A stretch of 64,000 nt of DNA. It comes from Enemella evansiae. GTDB taxonomy: Bacteria; Pseudomonadota; Alphaproteobacteria; Rhodobacterales; Rhodobacteraceae. Both the position numbers and the translations under genes were made by a program. Numbering within the stretch: the stretch's first letter is position 1; each line of letters opens with the position of its first letter. The DNA is taken from contig JAFKDC010000009.1 in the NCBI GenBank assembly GCA_017255395.1, positions 62,001 to 126,000 of the forward strand. Direction: 5' to 3'. Below the pieces are notes generated by a model. It saw only the letters and a program-made list of their open reading frames with translations. It ran no database searches and was not told the DNA's origin. Of this stretch, positions 50,594-58,930 are shown piece by piece.

Positions 50594-51192
50594 GAGTACA
50601 GCCTCACCGCCGGGGGAACATTGCCCGGGTCTTCGGCGTCGATGCAGACGCCCTGAAAGGCGGCGATGCGGCGCGAGTAGTGGTCGCGCACGAACAGGTT
50701 CAGCCCGCAGTGGGAACAGGTGAAGGGATCGGTCATGACGTCCTCGGTGATGCCCTTGCAATGCACGCATTGCATCCGACGCGCGACAGAGCCGCGGTGT
50801 TCGGTCTGGATGGCGGTATGCGGGATGCCTGCGGCGGTGGCCTCGTTCATGGCCTGCCCCATCAGTCCCTCGGTTCCGGCAAGGTAGACCTGCAACCCCA
50901 TATGCGCGTCCGACAGCACCCGGCGGATGCGCGGGACCGAGGCCTCGTAGCTGGGCCCCTCGTAGAATTGCGCGGGGTTCAGCGCACGCAGGCGGTCCGC
51001 GAAATCGGTGCCTTTGGGTATATAGATCACATGGGCTTTGGTCATCAGGCCCGCGTCCTGCGCGGCGAGATCGAGAAGCGCCTCGGCGCCCTCGGCGTCG
51101 GCGATCATCAGGTGGCCCTTGCCCGGGCGCGGCGCGAGGGTGCCGTAGACCGGGCGGCTCTGGATGCTTTCTGGAAACTGGAACTTTGACAT
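50590..51192 (-). CDS. dmmA: DmmA-family dimethylamine monooxygenase subunit
   Basis: 200 residues. The N-terminal part is an alpha/beta region (RPVYGTLAPRPGKGHLMIAD), and the C-terminal part a zinc-ribbon (MQCVHCKGITEDVMTD and FTCSHCGLNLFVRDHYSRR). This layout matches the small subunit found with DUF3445 and PDR reductase genes in marine dimethylamine-monooxygenase operons. The start ATG at 51192 is 99 bases after the aminomethyltransferase gene. Confidence 0.82.
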   Translation of the reverse strand: MSKFQFPESIQSRPVYGTLAPRPGKGHLMIADAEGAEALLDLAAQDAGLMTKAHVIYIPKGTDFADRLRALNPAQFYEGPSYEASVPRIRRVLSDAHMGLQVYLAGTEGLMGQAMNEATAAGIPHTAIQTEHRGSVARRMQCVHCKGITEDVMTDPFTCSHCGLNLFVRDHYSRRIAAFQGVCIDAEDPGNVPPAVRLYS

Positions 51193-51291
51193 CGCGGTGG
51201 CTGCTCCATCTTGCTGCTGCGACTGCCCCCGGGGGGGGCGGACCATGGATATGGAAAGGGGCGCCCCGTGAAGGACGCCCCCTGCCAACGA

Positions 51292-52437
51292 TCAGCCCTT
51301 TGCGGTGCGGATCGACTTGTCCTTGTCGTAGAAGGGCATTTCCTCGGCGGTGCAGGCGATCTCGGTGCCATCCTCGTTGCGCACGGTCAGCTTCGTCCCC
51401 GGCACGGCGCAGTCCACGGGCATCCGGGCGATACCGACATTGTAGCCGTTGAGCTTGGAGTACATGCCGTAGGTCACGACGCCCACGGTTTCGCCGTCCT
51501 TCAGAATCGGCGCGCCCATGTCGGCGGGCGTCGTGCCCTCCAGCATGACGCCGTAGATCTTGAAGCGCTCCTTGCCCTCGGCGGCATAGTGGTTTTCTGC
51601 GCCGCGGAAGCCGGTCTTGCCCGGCGAGACGGTGAACTCCAGCCCCAGTTCCCACAGGGTGTCGCCGCAGGGCTCGTCCTTGAACGGATAGGTTTCCGAG
51701 TTGTCGCCGGGATAGAACAGCAGGTAGCTTTCGGTCCGCAGCAGGTCGAGCGTCGAGAACTGCACCGGGCGGATGCCCTCGTCGGTGCCGTCCTTCAGGA
51801 TGTTGTCCCACAGGGCGATGGCGTGGCGCGCCTCGCAGAAGATCTCGTAGCCGCGTTCGCCGGTGTAGCCGGTGCGCGAGATCATCACCGGGTAGCCGAA
51901 CAGCTTGGTCTGAACGATGCCGAAGTAGGCCAGATCGCGGATGCCAGGCACGTGCTTGGCAAGGAAGTCGACGGCGGTCGGGCCCTGCAGCGACATGTCG
52001 TGCAGGTCGTCGTCGAAGATCACCGCGACGTTCTTGCCATGGGCCGCCATGGCAATCGATTCATTGCCGGTGCCGGTGCCATGCACGACCATCCAGTGGT
52101 TCACCGAGATGCGGTAGATCACGCAGTCGTCGATGAACTTGCCGTCGTCGTTCAGCATGCAAGCATAGACCGCGCGGCCCGGCATCAGCTTGTCGACGTT
52201 GCGCGTCGTGGCGCGGTCGATCACGGCGGCCGCATGCGGGCCGGTCAGGTGGATCTTCTTGAGCCCCGAGACATCCATCAGCCCGGCCTTGGTGCGCACG
52301 GCCTCATAGTCGGCCACGGCCCGCTCGTCCGAGTGGTCGTAGAACCACGCGGTGCCCATGCCGTTCCAGTCCTCAAGTTCTCCGCCGATCTCCGCGTGGC
52401 GCGGAGCAAGCGCCGAAGTTCTGTAGATGATGGCCAT
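51292..52437 (-). CDS. GcvT-type aminomethyltransferase-family protein
   Basis: 381 residues related to glycine-cleavage T protein and sarcosine/dimethylglycine demethylase folate domains. MDVSGLKKIHLTGPHAAAVIDRATTRN, SRTGYTGERGYEIFCEA, and the GVVTYGMYSK C-terminal region are typical. It is the first gene of the dimethylamine-demethylation operon and likely passes the released one-carbon unit to tetrahydrofolate, as the GcvT domain of TMAO demethylase does. It lacks the N-terminal DUF1989 region of Tdm, so it cannot be Tdm itself. Confidence 0.82.
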   Translation of the reverse strand: MAIIYRTSALAPRHAEIGGELEDWNGMGTAWFYDHSDERAVADYEAVRTKAGLMDVSGLKKIHLTGPHAAAVIDRATTRNVDKLMPGRAVYACMLNDDGKFIDDCVIYRISVNHWMVVHGTGTGNESIAMAAHGKNVAVIFDDDLHDMSLQGPTAVDFLAKHVPGIRDLAYFGIVQTKLFGYPVMISRTGYTGERGYEIFCEARHAIALWDNILKDGTDEGIRPVQFSTLDLLRTESYLLFYPGDNSETYPFKDEPCGDTLWELGLEFTVSPGKTGFRGAENHYAAEGKERFKIYGVMLEGTTPADMGAPILKDGETVGVVTYGMYSKLNGYNVGIARMPVDCAVPGTKLTVRNEDGTEIACTAEEMPFYDKDKSIRTAKG

Positions 52438-52647
52438 AACGCGCCTCCCATTGGTGTTAGTTTGCCCGGTATTCAGACCCGAGTCGCCGCAAAAATCAAT
52501 ACTTTCGTTCAGATTTTTTTCCTAATGGGAAAGTTTTCATGTGGCCTGCCGCTTTTTTCGACATGCGGCACCCTGCCCTCTTGAATTTAGAAAAATGTTG
52601 ACACGTCCCCGATTTTCCGCGCCTGTAAGAAACATTTTTTACCAATA
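52438..52647. promoter_or_regulatory. Divergent promoter region between the dmm operon and amt
   Basis: Holds an ATTGGT half-site at 52450-52455 near the aminomethyltransferase start and an ACCAAT half-site at 52641-52646 just before the amt ATG, plus a TTGACA at 52598-52603. The half-sites match those near tmm and the Amt-like gene. No full dyad was found here. Confidence 0.4.
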
Positions 52648-54048
52648 ATGAAATTTCCATCAGGGAGGAAAACGATCGATGGCAACCTGAACGCGCTGAC
52701 GACCGTGTTCACCGAGTTCTACTACTGGGTGACCGTGGTCTTTATGTTTTTGATACACGTGGGTTTTTGCATGTACGAGGTCGGCGCGAGCCGACGGCGC
52801 AACCACATGCACACACTCATGAAGAACGTCATGGTGATTCCGCTGGTCACGGTCACCTTCTTCTTCTTCGGCTGGTGGATTTACTGGGCCTTTCCGATGT
52901 TCCCCTTCTTCGGCGGCCTCGATCACGAGATGGGCGACGCCAACCTGCCGTGGTCGCAGACCATGGGCACCAACCTTTCGGACCGCATCACCGGCGTCTT
53001 CTGGGCGGCCTTCCTGCTGTTCTCGTGGACCGCGGCCTCGATCGTCTCGGGTTCGGTGATCGAGCGCATCCGGTCCTCGGCGCTCTGGGTGCACGCGGTG
53101 CTGATCGGCTCTGTCTGGTGGATCATCGACGCCGCATGGGGCTGGCACTACGGCGGCTGGATGGTCAAGTACCTTGGCTACCACGACGCCTATGCCTCGG
53201 GCGTGATCCACGCCATCGCCGGCGGTTACGCGCTGGGGGTCATCATGGTGCTGGGCCCGCGCATCGGCAAGTTCGCCAAGGACGGCACGCCGCGCGACAT
53301 TCCCCCGCATAACCCCTGGATGCTGTGCATCGGGATCTTCCTGATCTACACCGGCTTCTGGGGTTTCTACGCGGCCTGCAACGTCCCGGTCATTTCTCCC
53401 GAGGCCATTGGCGGCGAGATCACCGGCACCACCTGGACGGCGACGAACATCTACCTCGCGCCCACCTCGCTCTCGGCGATCACCTTCAACTTCCTGATGT
53501 CGCTCTCGGGGGGGCTGATGGCGGCCTATGTGGTGTCGAAGGGCGATGCCTTCTGGACCTTCTCGGGCGGGCTGGCCGGGATCATCACCGCCTCGGCGGG
53601 CAATGACCTCTACCACCCGATCCAGGCCATGCTGATCGGCGCCGTGGGTGTCGTGATCGTCTACAAGCTGCACTTCTGGGTCGAACGGCGGTTCAAGCTG
53701 GACGACGCGGTGGGGGCTGTTGCGGTGCACGGCTATTCCGGTGTCGTCGGTCTGATTATCGCGGGCTTCGTCCTGTGGGGCGCGCCCTCCTCACCCTTCG
53801 AGGGCTACGCCACGATCAACCCGCTGGGCAACACGCTGGGCGCGGTGATCATGTTCTTCGTGCTGGGCTTCCTGCCCGGCTTCGCGGTGGCAAAGCTGCA
53901 GGCCGCAGCAGGTGTCCTGCGCATCCCCGAAGAGGTGGAACTGCAGGGCCTCGATTACGCGGAACACCATGCCTACGAGGACGCGAAGGCCGACATTATC
54001 GAAGCGGACAAGGCCTACCTGGCCTCCAGAACCACCCCTGCAGAGTAA
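52648..54048 (+). CDS. amt: Ammonium transporter (Amt family) with both pore histidines
   Basis: Up to 466 residues with about 11 helices. Twin pore histidines are His188 (GVIHAIAG) and His361 (VAVHGYSGVVG) with the LDDAV context before the second. The best ribosome site, GGGAGG at 52663-52668, lies inside the ATG-started frame; six bases after it an ATC (52675) begins the conserved-looking DGNLNAL sequence. The frame may thus start at ATC rather than the ATG at 52648. A 4-codon frame (ATG GCA ACC TGA) starts at 52679. The tail lacks the usual GLRV motif. Likely imports ammonium or methylammonium for the adjacent mgs/gmaS genes. Confidence 0.85.
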   Translation: MKFPSGRKTIDGNLNALTTVFTEFYYWVTVVFMFLIHVGFCMYEVGASRRRNHMHTLMKNVMVIPLVTVTFFFFGWWIYWAFPMFPFFGGLDHEMGDANLPWSQTMGTNLSDRITGVFWAAFLLFSWTAASIVSGSVIERIRSSALWVHAVLIGSVWWIIDAAWGWHYGGWMVKYLGYHDAYASGVIHAIAGGYALGVIMVLGPRIGKFAKDGTPRDIPPHNPWMLCIGIFLIYTGFWGFYAACNVPVISPEAIGGEITGTTWTATNIYLAPTSLSAITFNFLMSLSGGLMAAYVVSKGDAFWTFSGGLAGIITASAGNDLYHPIQAMLIGAVGVVIVYKLHFWVERRFKLDDAVGAVAVHGYSGVVGLIIAGFVLWGAPSSPFEGYATINPLGNTLGAVIMFFVLGFLPGFAVAKLQAAAGVLRIPEEVELQGLDYAEHHAYEDAKADIIEADKAYLASRTTPAE

Positions 54049-54060
54049 GGAGCAACGCAG

Positions 54061-54276
54061 ATGTCTACGATTGGATACGAGAGCTGGGCCGTCGATCTTG
54101 CGGAAGTCGGGGCGGTTTATCCGTTACAGGGCTGGGAGATCCCGATGACGGTTGTCGGCGTGATTTTCTGGCTCGGGTGGCACCGTGTGCAGTTCCTGCG
54201 CGAAGGTGCGCACCTGGAGAAGGCGCGCCGGATGGGCGAGGCCGAGAAGATCCGCCAGACGATTGACCGTTATTGA
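54061..54276 (+). CDS. 71-residue single-helix membrane protein
   Basis: MSTIGYESWAVDLAEVGAVY leads into a hydrophobic helix (IPMTVVGVIFWLGWHRVQFL, residues about 28-47) and an amphipathic, charged tail with EKARRMGEAEKIRQTID. It lies 12 bases after amt with AAGGAG in front, so it is almost certainly co-transcribed. It could be a small partner of the transporter. No family was recognised. Confidence 0.75.
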   Translation: MSTIGYESWAVDLAEVGAVYPLQGWEIPMTVVGVIFWLGWHRVQFLREGAHLEKARRMGEAEKIRQTIDRY

Positions 54277-54422
54277 TGAAGACGCGGGCGCGGGCGGTTT
54301 GTACTGCCCGCGCCGATTGACTGTGAGGAAAACTTTTTTCATATCAGTTGCGGGATGATTGCTTGGGTGTTAGCCTTTCGTCAGGTGCCCGCGGGCAGAA
54401 TCAAGAAGTGGAGCAAACGCGA

Positions 54423-55319
54423 ATGTGCGGGATTGTCGGACTCTTTCTGAAGGACAAGGCGCTGGAGCCGCAGCTTGGCGCGCTTTTGACGGACATGCTG
54501 ATCACCATGACCGATCGCGGCCCGGACAGCGCGGGGATCGCCATCTACGGCAATACCGCCGAGGGCCGGTCGAAGCTGACGGTGCAGTCGGACGAGGGTG
54601 ACGCGGTCTTCGGCGATCTGGCCGACAAGCTGGGCGCGGCGATCGGCGCCGGGGTCGGCCTGACCCGCAAGGACAGCCACGCGGTGCTCGATCTGCCCGC
54701 CGAGAAGCTCGCCGAGGCGCGCGCGGCGCTGGCCACGGTGGCGCCGGGCCTGCGCGTCATGTCCTCGGGCGAGACGCTGGAGATCTACAAGGAAGTCGGC
54801 CTGCCCAAGGACGTGGCGGCGCGCTTCGAGGTCTCGAAGATGCAGGGCAGCCATGGCATCGGCCATACCCGCATGGCGACCGAATCCGCCGTGACCACCA
54901 TGGGCGCGCATCCCTTCAACACCGGCCCCGACCAGTGCCTTGTGCACAATGGCTCGCTGTCGAACCACAACTCGCTGCGCCGCAAGCTGCGCCGCGACGG
55001 GGTCCATATCGAGACCCAGAACGACACCGAGGTCGGCGCCGCCTACCTGACCTGGAAGATGCAGCAGGGCGCGACGCTGGGCGAGGCCCTGGAAGGCGCG
55101 CTGGAGGATCTCGACGGCTTCTTCACCTTCGTGGTGGGGACCGAGGACGGCTTTGGCGTGGTGCGCGATCCCATCGCCTGCAAGCCCGCCGTCATGGCCG
55201 AGACCGATCAATACGTTGCCTTCGGCAGCGAATACCGCGCGCTGGTGAACCTGCCGGGCATCGAGGATGCCCGCGTCTGGGAACCCGAACCCGCAACCGT
55301 CTACTTCTGGAAGCACTGA
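54423..55319 (+). CDS. mgsA: N-methylglutamate synthase amidotransferase-type subunit (MgsA)
   Basis: 298-residue class II glutamine-amidotransferase domain protein. After Met removal Cys2 of MCGIVGLF is the N-terminal nucleophile; RGPDSAGIAIYG, GHTRMATES, and HNGSLSNHNSLR are family motifs. It starts at 54423; the earlier in-frame codons of the open frame have no ribosome site. First of three mgs genes. In N-methylglutamate synthesis methylamine would take the role of ammonia. Confidence 0.92.
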   Translation: MCGIVGLFLKDKALEPQLGALLTDMLITMTDRGPDSAGIAIYGNTAEGRSKLTVQSDEGDAVFGDLADKLGAAIGAGVGLTRKDSHAVLDLPAEKLAEARAALATVAPGLRVMSSGETLEIYKEVGLPKDVAARFEVSKMQGSHGIGHTRMATESAVTTMGAHPFNTGPDQCLVHNGSLSNHNSLRRKLRRDGVHIETQNDTEVGAAYLTWKMQQGATLGEALEGALEDLDGFFTFVVGTEDGFGVVRDPIACKPAVMAETDQYVAFGSEYRALVNLPGIEDARVWEPEPATVYFWKH

Positions 55320-55322
55320 GAC

Positions 55323-56000
55323 ATGCAGACATTTGACCTTGCGGCCGAAGGGCTGCGCTCGCTGAACGAAACGCTGCACGCGCAGGCCGGAAGCACCAAC
55401 CAGACCGCCTGGGAAGTCGTCAATCCGCGCGGCAGCCATGCCATTGCCGTGGGCCTCGACGCGCCCATCGAAGTGACCGTGAAGGGTTCCACCGGCTATT
55501 ACTGCGCCGGCATGAACAAGCAGGCCAGGGTGCATGTGCAGGGCTCCGCCGGGCCGGGCGTGGCCGAGAACATGATGTCGGGCACCGTCATCGTCGAGGG
55601 TGACGCCAGCCAGTACGCCGGGGCCACCGGGCGCGGCGGCACGCTGGTCATCAAGGGCAATGCCAGTTCGCGCTGCGGCATCTCGATGAAGGGCATCGAC
55701 ATCATCGTGCACGGCAACATCGGCCATATGTCGGCCTTCATGGCGCAGTCCGGCAACCTGGTGGTCTGCGGCGATGCCGGCGAGGCGCTGGGGGATTCGC
55801 TTTACGAGGCGCGGCTCTTCGTGCGCGGCTCGGTGAAATCGCTGGGCGCCGACTGCATCGAGAAGGAGATGCGGCCCGAGCACCTGACGCTGCTGGCCGA
55901 ACTGCTGGAGCGCGGCGGCTGCGACGCCAAGCCGGAAGAGTTCAAGCGCTACGGCTCGGCCCGCCAGCTCTACACCTTCAAGCCTGACAACGCCTACTGA
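55323..56000 (+). CDS. mgsB: N-methylglutamate synthase GXGXG-type subunit (MgsB)
   Basis: 225 residues of the beta-helical GXGXG domain of glutamate synthase (GATGRGGTLVIKGNASSRCG, GMNKQARVHVQGSAGPGVAE). Three bases separate it from mgsA. It joins the amidotransferase and FMN subunits. Confidence 0.92.
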   Translation: MQTFDLAAEGLRSLNETLHAQAGSTNQTAWEVVNPRGSHAIAVGLDAPIEVTVKGSTGYYCAGMNKQARVHVQGSAGPGVAENMMSGTVIVEGDASQYAGATGRGGTLVIKGNASSRCGISMKGIDIIVHGNIGHMSAFMAQSGNLVVCGDAGEALGDSLYEARLFVRGSVKSLGADCIEKEMRPEHLTLLAELLERGGCDAKPEEFKRYGSARQLYTFKPDNAY

Positions 56001-56012
56001 GGGGCCCGCCAG

Positions 56013-57356
56013 ATGAAAGACGATACAAGACACGCGCCGCGCACCATGCCGATCCAGTCGGCGACCTTCTCGCAGTCGATCAACGCCGAGATCCGGCGGG
56101 CCGCGGCGACGGGCATCTACGACATCCGCGGCGGCGGCGCCAAGCGCAAGGTGCCGCACTTCGACGACCTGCTGTTCCTCGGCGCCTCGATCTCGCGCTA
56201 TCCGCTGGAAGGCTACCGCGAGCGCTGCGACACCTCGGTGACGCTGGGCACGCGCTTTGCCAAGAACCCGATCCAGCTGGATATTCCGATCACCATCGCG
56301 GGCATGTCCTTCGGGGCGCTCTCCGGCCCGGCGAAAGAGGCGCTGGGGCGCGGCGCCACGCTGGCGGGCACCTCGACCACCACCGGCGACGGCGGCATGA
56401 CCCCGGAAGAGCGCGGCCATTCCAAGCGGCTGGTCTACCAGTACCTGCCCTCGCGCTACGGCATGAACCCCGACGACCTGCGCCGCGCCGATGCCATCGA
56501 GATCGTCGTGGGCCAGGGCGCCAAGCCCGGCGGCGGCGGCATGCTGCTGGGGCAGAAGATCTCTGACCGCGTGGCCGAGATGCGCAACCTGCCCAAGGGC
56601 ATCGACCAGCGCTCGGCCTGCCGTCACCCGGACTGGACCGGGCCGGACGATCTGGAGATCAAGATCCTCGAGCTGCGCGAGATCACCGGCTGGCGGGTGC
56701 CGATCTACATCAAGGTCGGCGGGGCGCGGCCCTACTTCGACACCACGCTGGCGGTCAAGGCGGGCGCGGATGTGGTGGTGCTGGACGGCATGCAGGGCGG
56801 CACCGCGGCCACGCAGGATGTCTTCATCGAGCACGTCGGCCAGCCGATCCTCGCCTGCATCCGCGAATCCGTGCGGGCGCTTCAGGACCTGGGCATGCAC
56901 CGCGAGGTGCAGCTGGTGGTCTCGGGCGGGGTCCGCACCGGCGCCGATGTGGCCAAGTGCATGGCGCTTGGCGCCGATGCGGTGGCCATCGGCACGGCGG
57001 CGCTGATCGCGCTTGGCGACAACGATCCGAAGTGGGAGGCCGAGTACCAGAAGCTGGGCACCACCGCGGGCGCCTACGACGACTGGCAGGAGGGCCGCGA
57101 CCCGGCGGGCATCACCACGCAGGACCCCGAGCTGATGGCGCGCTTCGATCCGGTCGAGGGCGGGCGGCGGCTCAACAACTACCTCAAGGTGATGACGCTG
57201 GAGGCCCAGACCATCGCGCGGGCCTGCGGCAAGAGCCACCTGCACAACCTCGAACCCGAGGATCTCTGCGCCCTGACGATGGAGGCGGCGGCCATGGCCA
57301 AGATCCCCCTCGCCGGCACCGACTGGTACCCCGGCAAGCCCGGCAGCGGCTACTGA
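56013..57356 (+). CDS. mgsC: N-methylglutamate synthase FMN-type subunit (MgsC)
   Basis: 447 residues related to the FMN-binding part of glutamate synthase. IAGMSFGALSGPAKEALGRG, GQGAKPGGGGMLLGQKIS, and DGMQGGTAATQDV are characteristic, as is the VSGGVRTGADVAKCMALGAD phosphate-binding loop. It would use gamma-glutamylmethylamide or glutamate and methylamine to form N-methylglutamate with MgsA and MgsB. A hairpin separates it from gmaS. Confidence 0.93.
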   Translation: MKDDTRHAPRTMPIQSATFSQSINAEIRRAAATGIYDIRGGGAKRKVPHFDDLLFLGASISRYPLEGYRERCDTSVTLGTRFAKNPIQLDIPITIAGMSFGALSGPAKEALGRGATLAGTSTTTGDGGMTPEERGHSKRLVYQYLPSRYGMNPDDLRRADAIEIVVGQGAKPGGGGMLLGQKISDRVAEMRNLPKGIDQRSACRHPDWTGPDDLEIKILELREITGWRVPIYIKVGGARPYFDTTLAVKAGADVVVLDGMQGGTAATQDVFIEHVGQPILACIRESVRALQDLGMHREVQLVVSGGVRTGADVAKCMALGADAVAIGTAALIALGDNDPKWEAEYQKLGTTAGAYDDWQEGRDPAGITTQDPELMARFDPVEGGRRLNNYLKVMTLEAQTIARACGKSHLHNLEPEDLCALTMEAAAMAKIPLAGTDWYPGKPGSGY

Positions 57357-57369
57357 CCAGAGCTTTGGC

Positions 57370-57397
57370 GGCGCGGCCCTCTCGACGGGGCCGCGCC
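57370..57397 (+). terminator. Hairpin between mgsC and gmaS
   Basis: GGCGCGGCCC and GGGCCGCGCC form a 10-bp perfect stem with an 8-base loop, followed by GTTTCTG. It could attenuate transcription into gmaS or protect the upstream message. Confidence 0.6.
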
Positions 57398-57442
57398 GTT
57401 TCTGTGAAAAACAAACGAAAAGACAACAGGGAAACAGCGGAA

Positions 57443-58771
57443 ATGACCATCGACCTGGCCGCCTACGCCAAGGACAAGGGCGTCAAGTACTTCATGATCT
57501 CCTACACCGACCTCTTCGGCGGACAGCGCGCCAAGCTGGTCCCGGCGCAGGCCATCGCCGGCATGCAAAAGGACGGTGCCGGCTTCGCGGGATTCGCCAC
57601 CTGGCTCGACCTGACCCCCGCGCATCCCGACATGCTGGCGGTGCCGGACCCGTCTTCGGTGATCCAGCTGCCCTGGAAGCCAGAGGTCGCCTGGGTCGCC
57701 AGCAACTGCGTGATGGAAGGGCAGGACGTGGCCCAGGCGCCGCGCAACGTGCTGCGCCGCCTGATCGCCGAGGCCGCCGAAGAGGGGCTGCACGTCAAGA
57801 CCGGCATCGAGGCCGAGTTCTTCCTGCTCACCCCCGAGGGCGACCAGATCTCCGACCCCTTCGACACCGCCGCGAAGCCCTGCTACGACCAGCAGGCCGT
57901 CATGCGCCGCTACGAGGTGATCCGCGAGATCTGCGATTACATGCTGGATCTCGGCTGGGGCCCCTACCAGAACGACCACGAGGACGCCAACGGCCAGTTC
58001 GAGATGAACTGGGACTACGACGACGTCCTGAAGACCGCCGACAAGCATTCCTTCTTCAAGTTCATGACCCGCTCGGTCGCCGAAAAGCACGGCTTCCGCG
58101 CCACCTTCATGCCCAAGCCCATCGAGGGGCTGACCGGCAACGGCTGCCACGCGCATATCTCGGTCTGGGACGCGCCCGGCAAGGCGTCGAAGGAAAACGT
58201 CTTCGCCGGCAAGGGTGAGGGCCAGACCGGCGAGCTCGGCCTGTCCGAGCGCGGCAAGCACTTCCTCGGCGGCATCATGAAACACGCCAGCGCGCTGGCC
58301 GCGATCACCAACCCCACCGTCAACAGCTACAAGCGCATCAATGCGCCGCGCACCACCTCGGGCGCCACATGGGCGCCCAACTCGGTGACATGGACCGGCA
58401 ACAACCGCACCCATATGGTGCGCGTGCCCGGCCCCGGCCGCTTCGAGCTGCGCCTGCCCGACGGTGCCGCAAACCCCTACCTGCTGCAGGCGGTGATCAT
58501 CGCCGCCGGTCTCTCGGGCATCCGCTCGAAGGCCGATCCGGGCAAGCGCTGGGACATCGACATGTACGCCGAGGGCCACAAGGTCACCGGCGCGCCCATG
58601 CTGCCGCTCAACATGCTCGACGCCATCCGCGCCTATGACGCCGACCCCGAGCTGAAGACCGCCATGGGCGACGCGTTCTCCACCTCCTACATCAAGATGA
58701 AACGGCAGGAGTGGAACTCCTTCGTGAACCACTTCTCCAGGTGGGAGAAAGACAACACCCTCGACATCTGA
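57443..58771 (+). CDS. gmaS: Gamma-glutamylmethylamide synthetase (GmaS)
   Basis: 442-residue type III glutamine-synthetase-like enzyme. Catalytic and metal motifs are KTGIEAEFFLLT, NDHEDANGQFEMNW, GNGCHAHISVWD, and NNRTHMVRVPGPGRFELRLPD. The Tyr-rich DLFGGQRAKLVPAQAI start is the GmaS type. It ligates methylamine to glutamate with ATP, the first step of the N-methylglutamate pathway. GGGAAAC precedes the ATG. A strong terminator follows 20 bases after the stop. mgdABCD does not follow. Confidence 0.95.
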   Translation: MTIDLAAYAKDKGVKYFMISYTDLFGGQRAKLVPAQAIAGMQKDGAGFAGFATWLDLTPAHPDMLAVPDPSSVIQLPWKPEVAWVASNCVMEGQDVAQAPRNVLRRLIAEAAEEGLHVKTGIEAEFFLLTPEGDQISDPFDTAAKPCYDQQAVMRRYEVIREICDYMLDLGWGPYQNDHEDANGQFEMNWDYDDVLKTADKHSFFKFMTRSVAEKHGFRATFMPKPIEGLTGNGCHAHISVWDAPGKASKENVFAGKGEGQTGELGLSERGKHFLGGIMKHASALAAITNPTVNSYKRINAPRTTSGATWAPNSVTWTGNNRTHMVRVPGPGRFELRLPDGAANPYLLQAVIIAAGLSGIRSKADPGKRWDIDMYAEGHKVTGAPMLPLNMLDAIRAYDADPELKTAMGDAFSTSYIKMKRQEWNSFVNHFSRWEKDNTLDI

Positions 58772-58791
58772 CCCCGGGTCGCCTTCCCGAC

Positions 58792-58827
58792 AAAGCCCCC
58801 CTCGCAGAAACCTGCGAGGGGGGCTTT
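58792..58827 (+). terminator. Rho-independent terminator of the mgs-gmaS unit
   Basis: A 16-bp perfect stem (AAAGCCCCCCTCGCAG with CTGCGAGGGGGGCTTT) with loop AAAC. The stem ends in TTT, and a CC follows. Confidence 0.9.
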
Positions 58828-58930
58828 CCATTGACACCAACCGCTGCCGCCCGCAGGTCAAGATCGTCCACGATCCTGACCAAATTCCATCCATGGAATT
58901 TGCGCACCCATCACGCGGACCCGGTATTTT

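Noticed and set aside
51292-52437. TMAO demethylase (Tdm) for the GcvT-type protein
   Set aside because: It is only 381 residues and lacks the N-terminal DUF1989-like half of Tdm.
54381-57245. A 954-residue minus-strand open frame across mgsABC
   Set aside because: Antisense shadow of three well-supported genes; composition is Arg/Gly/Ala-rich with no domain.
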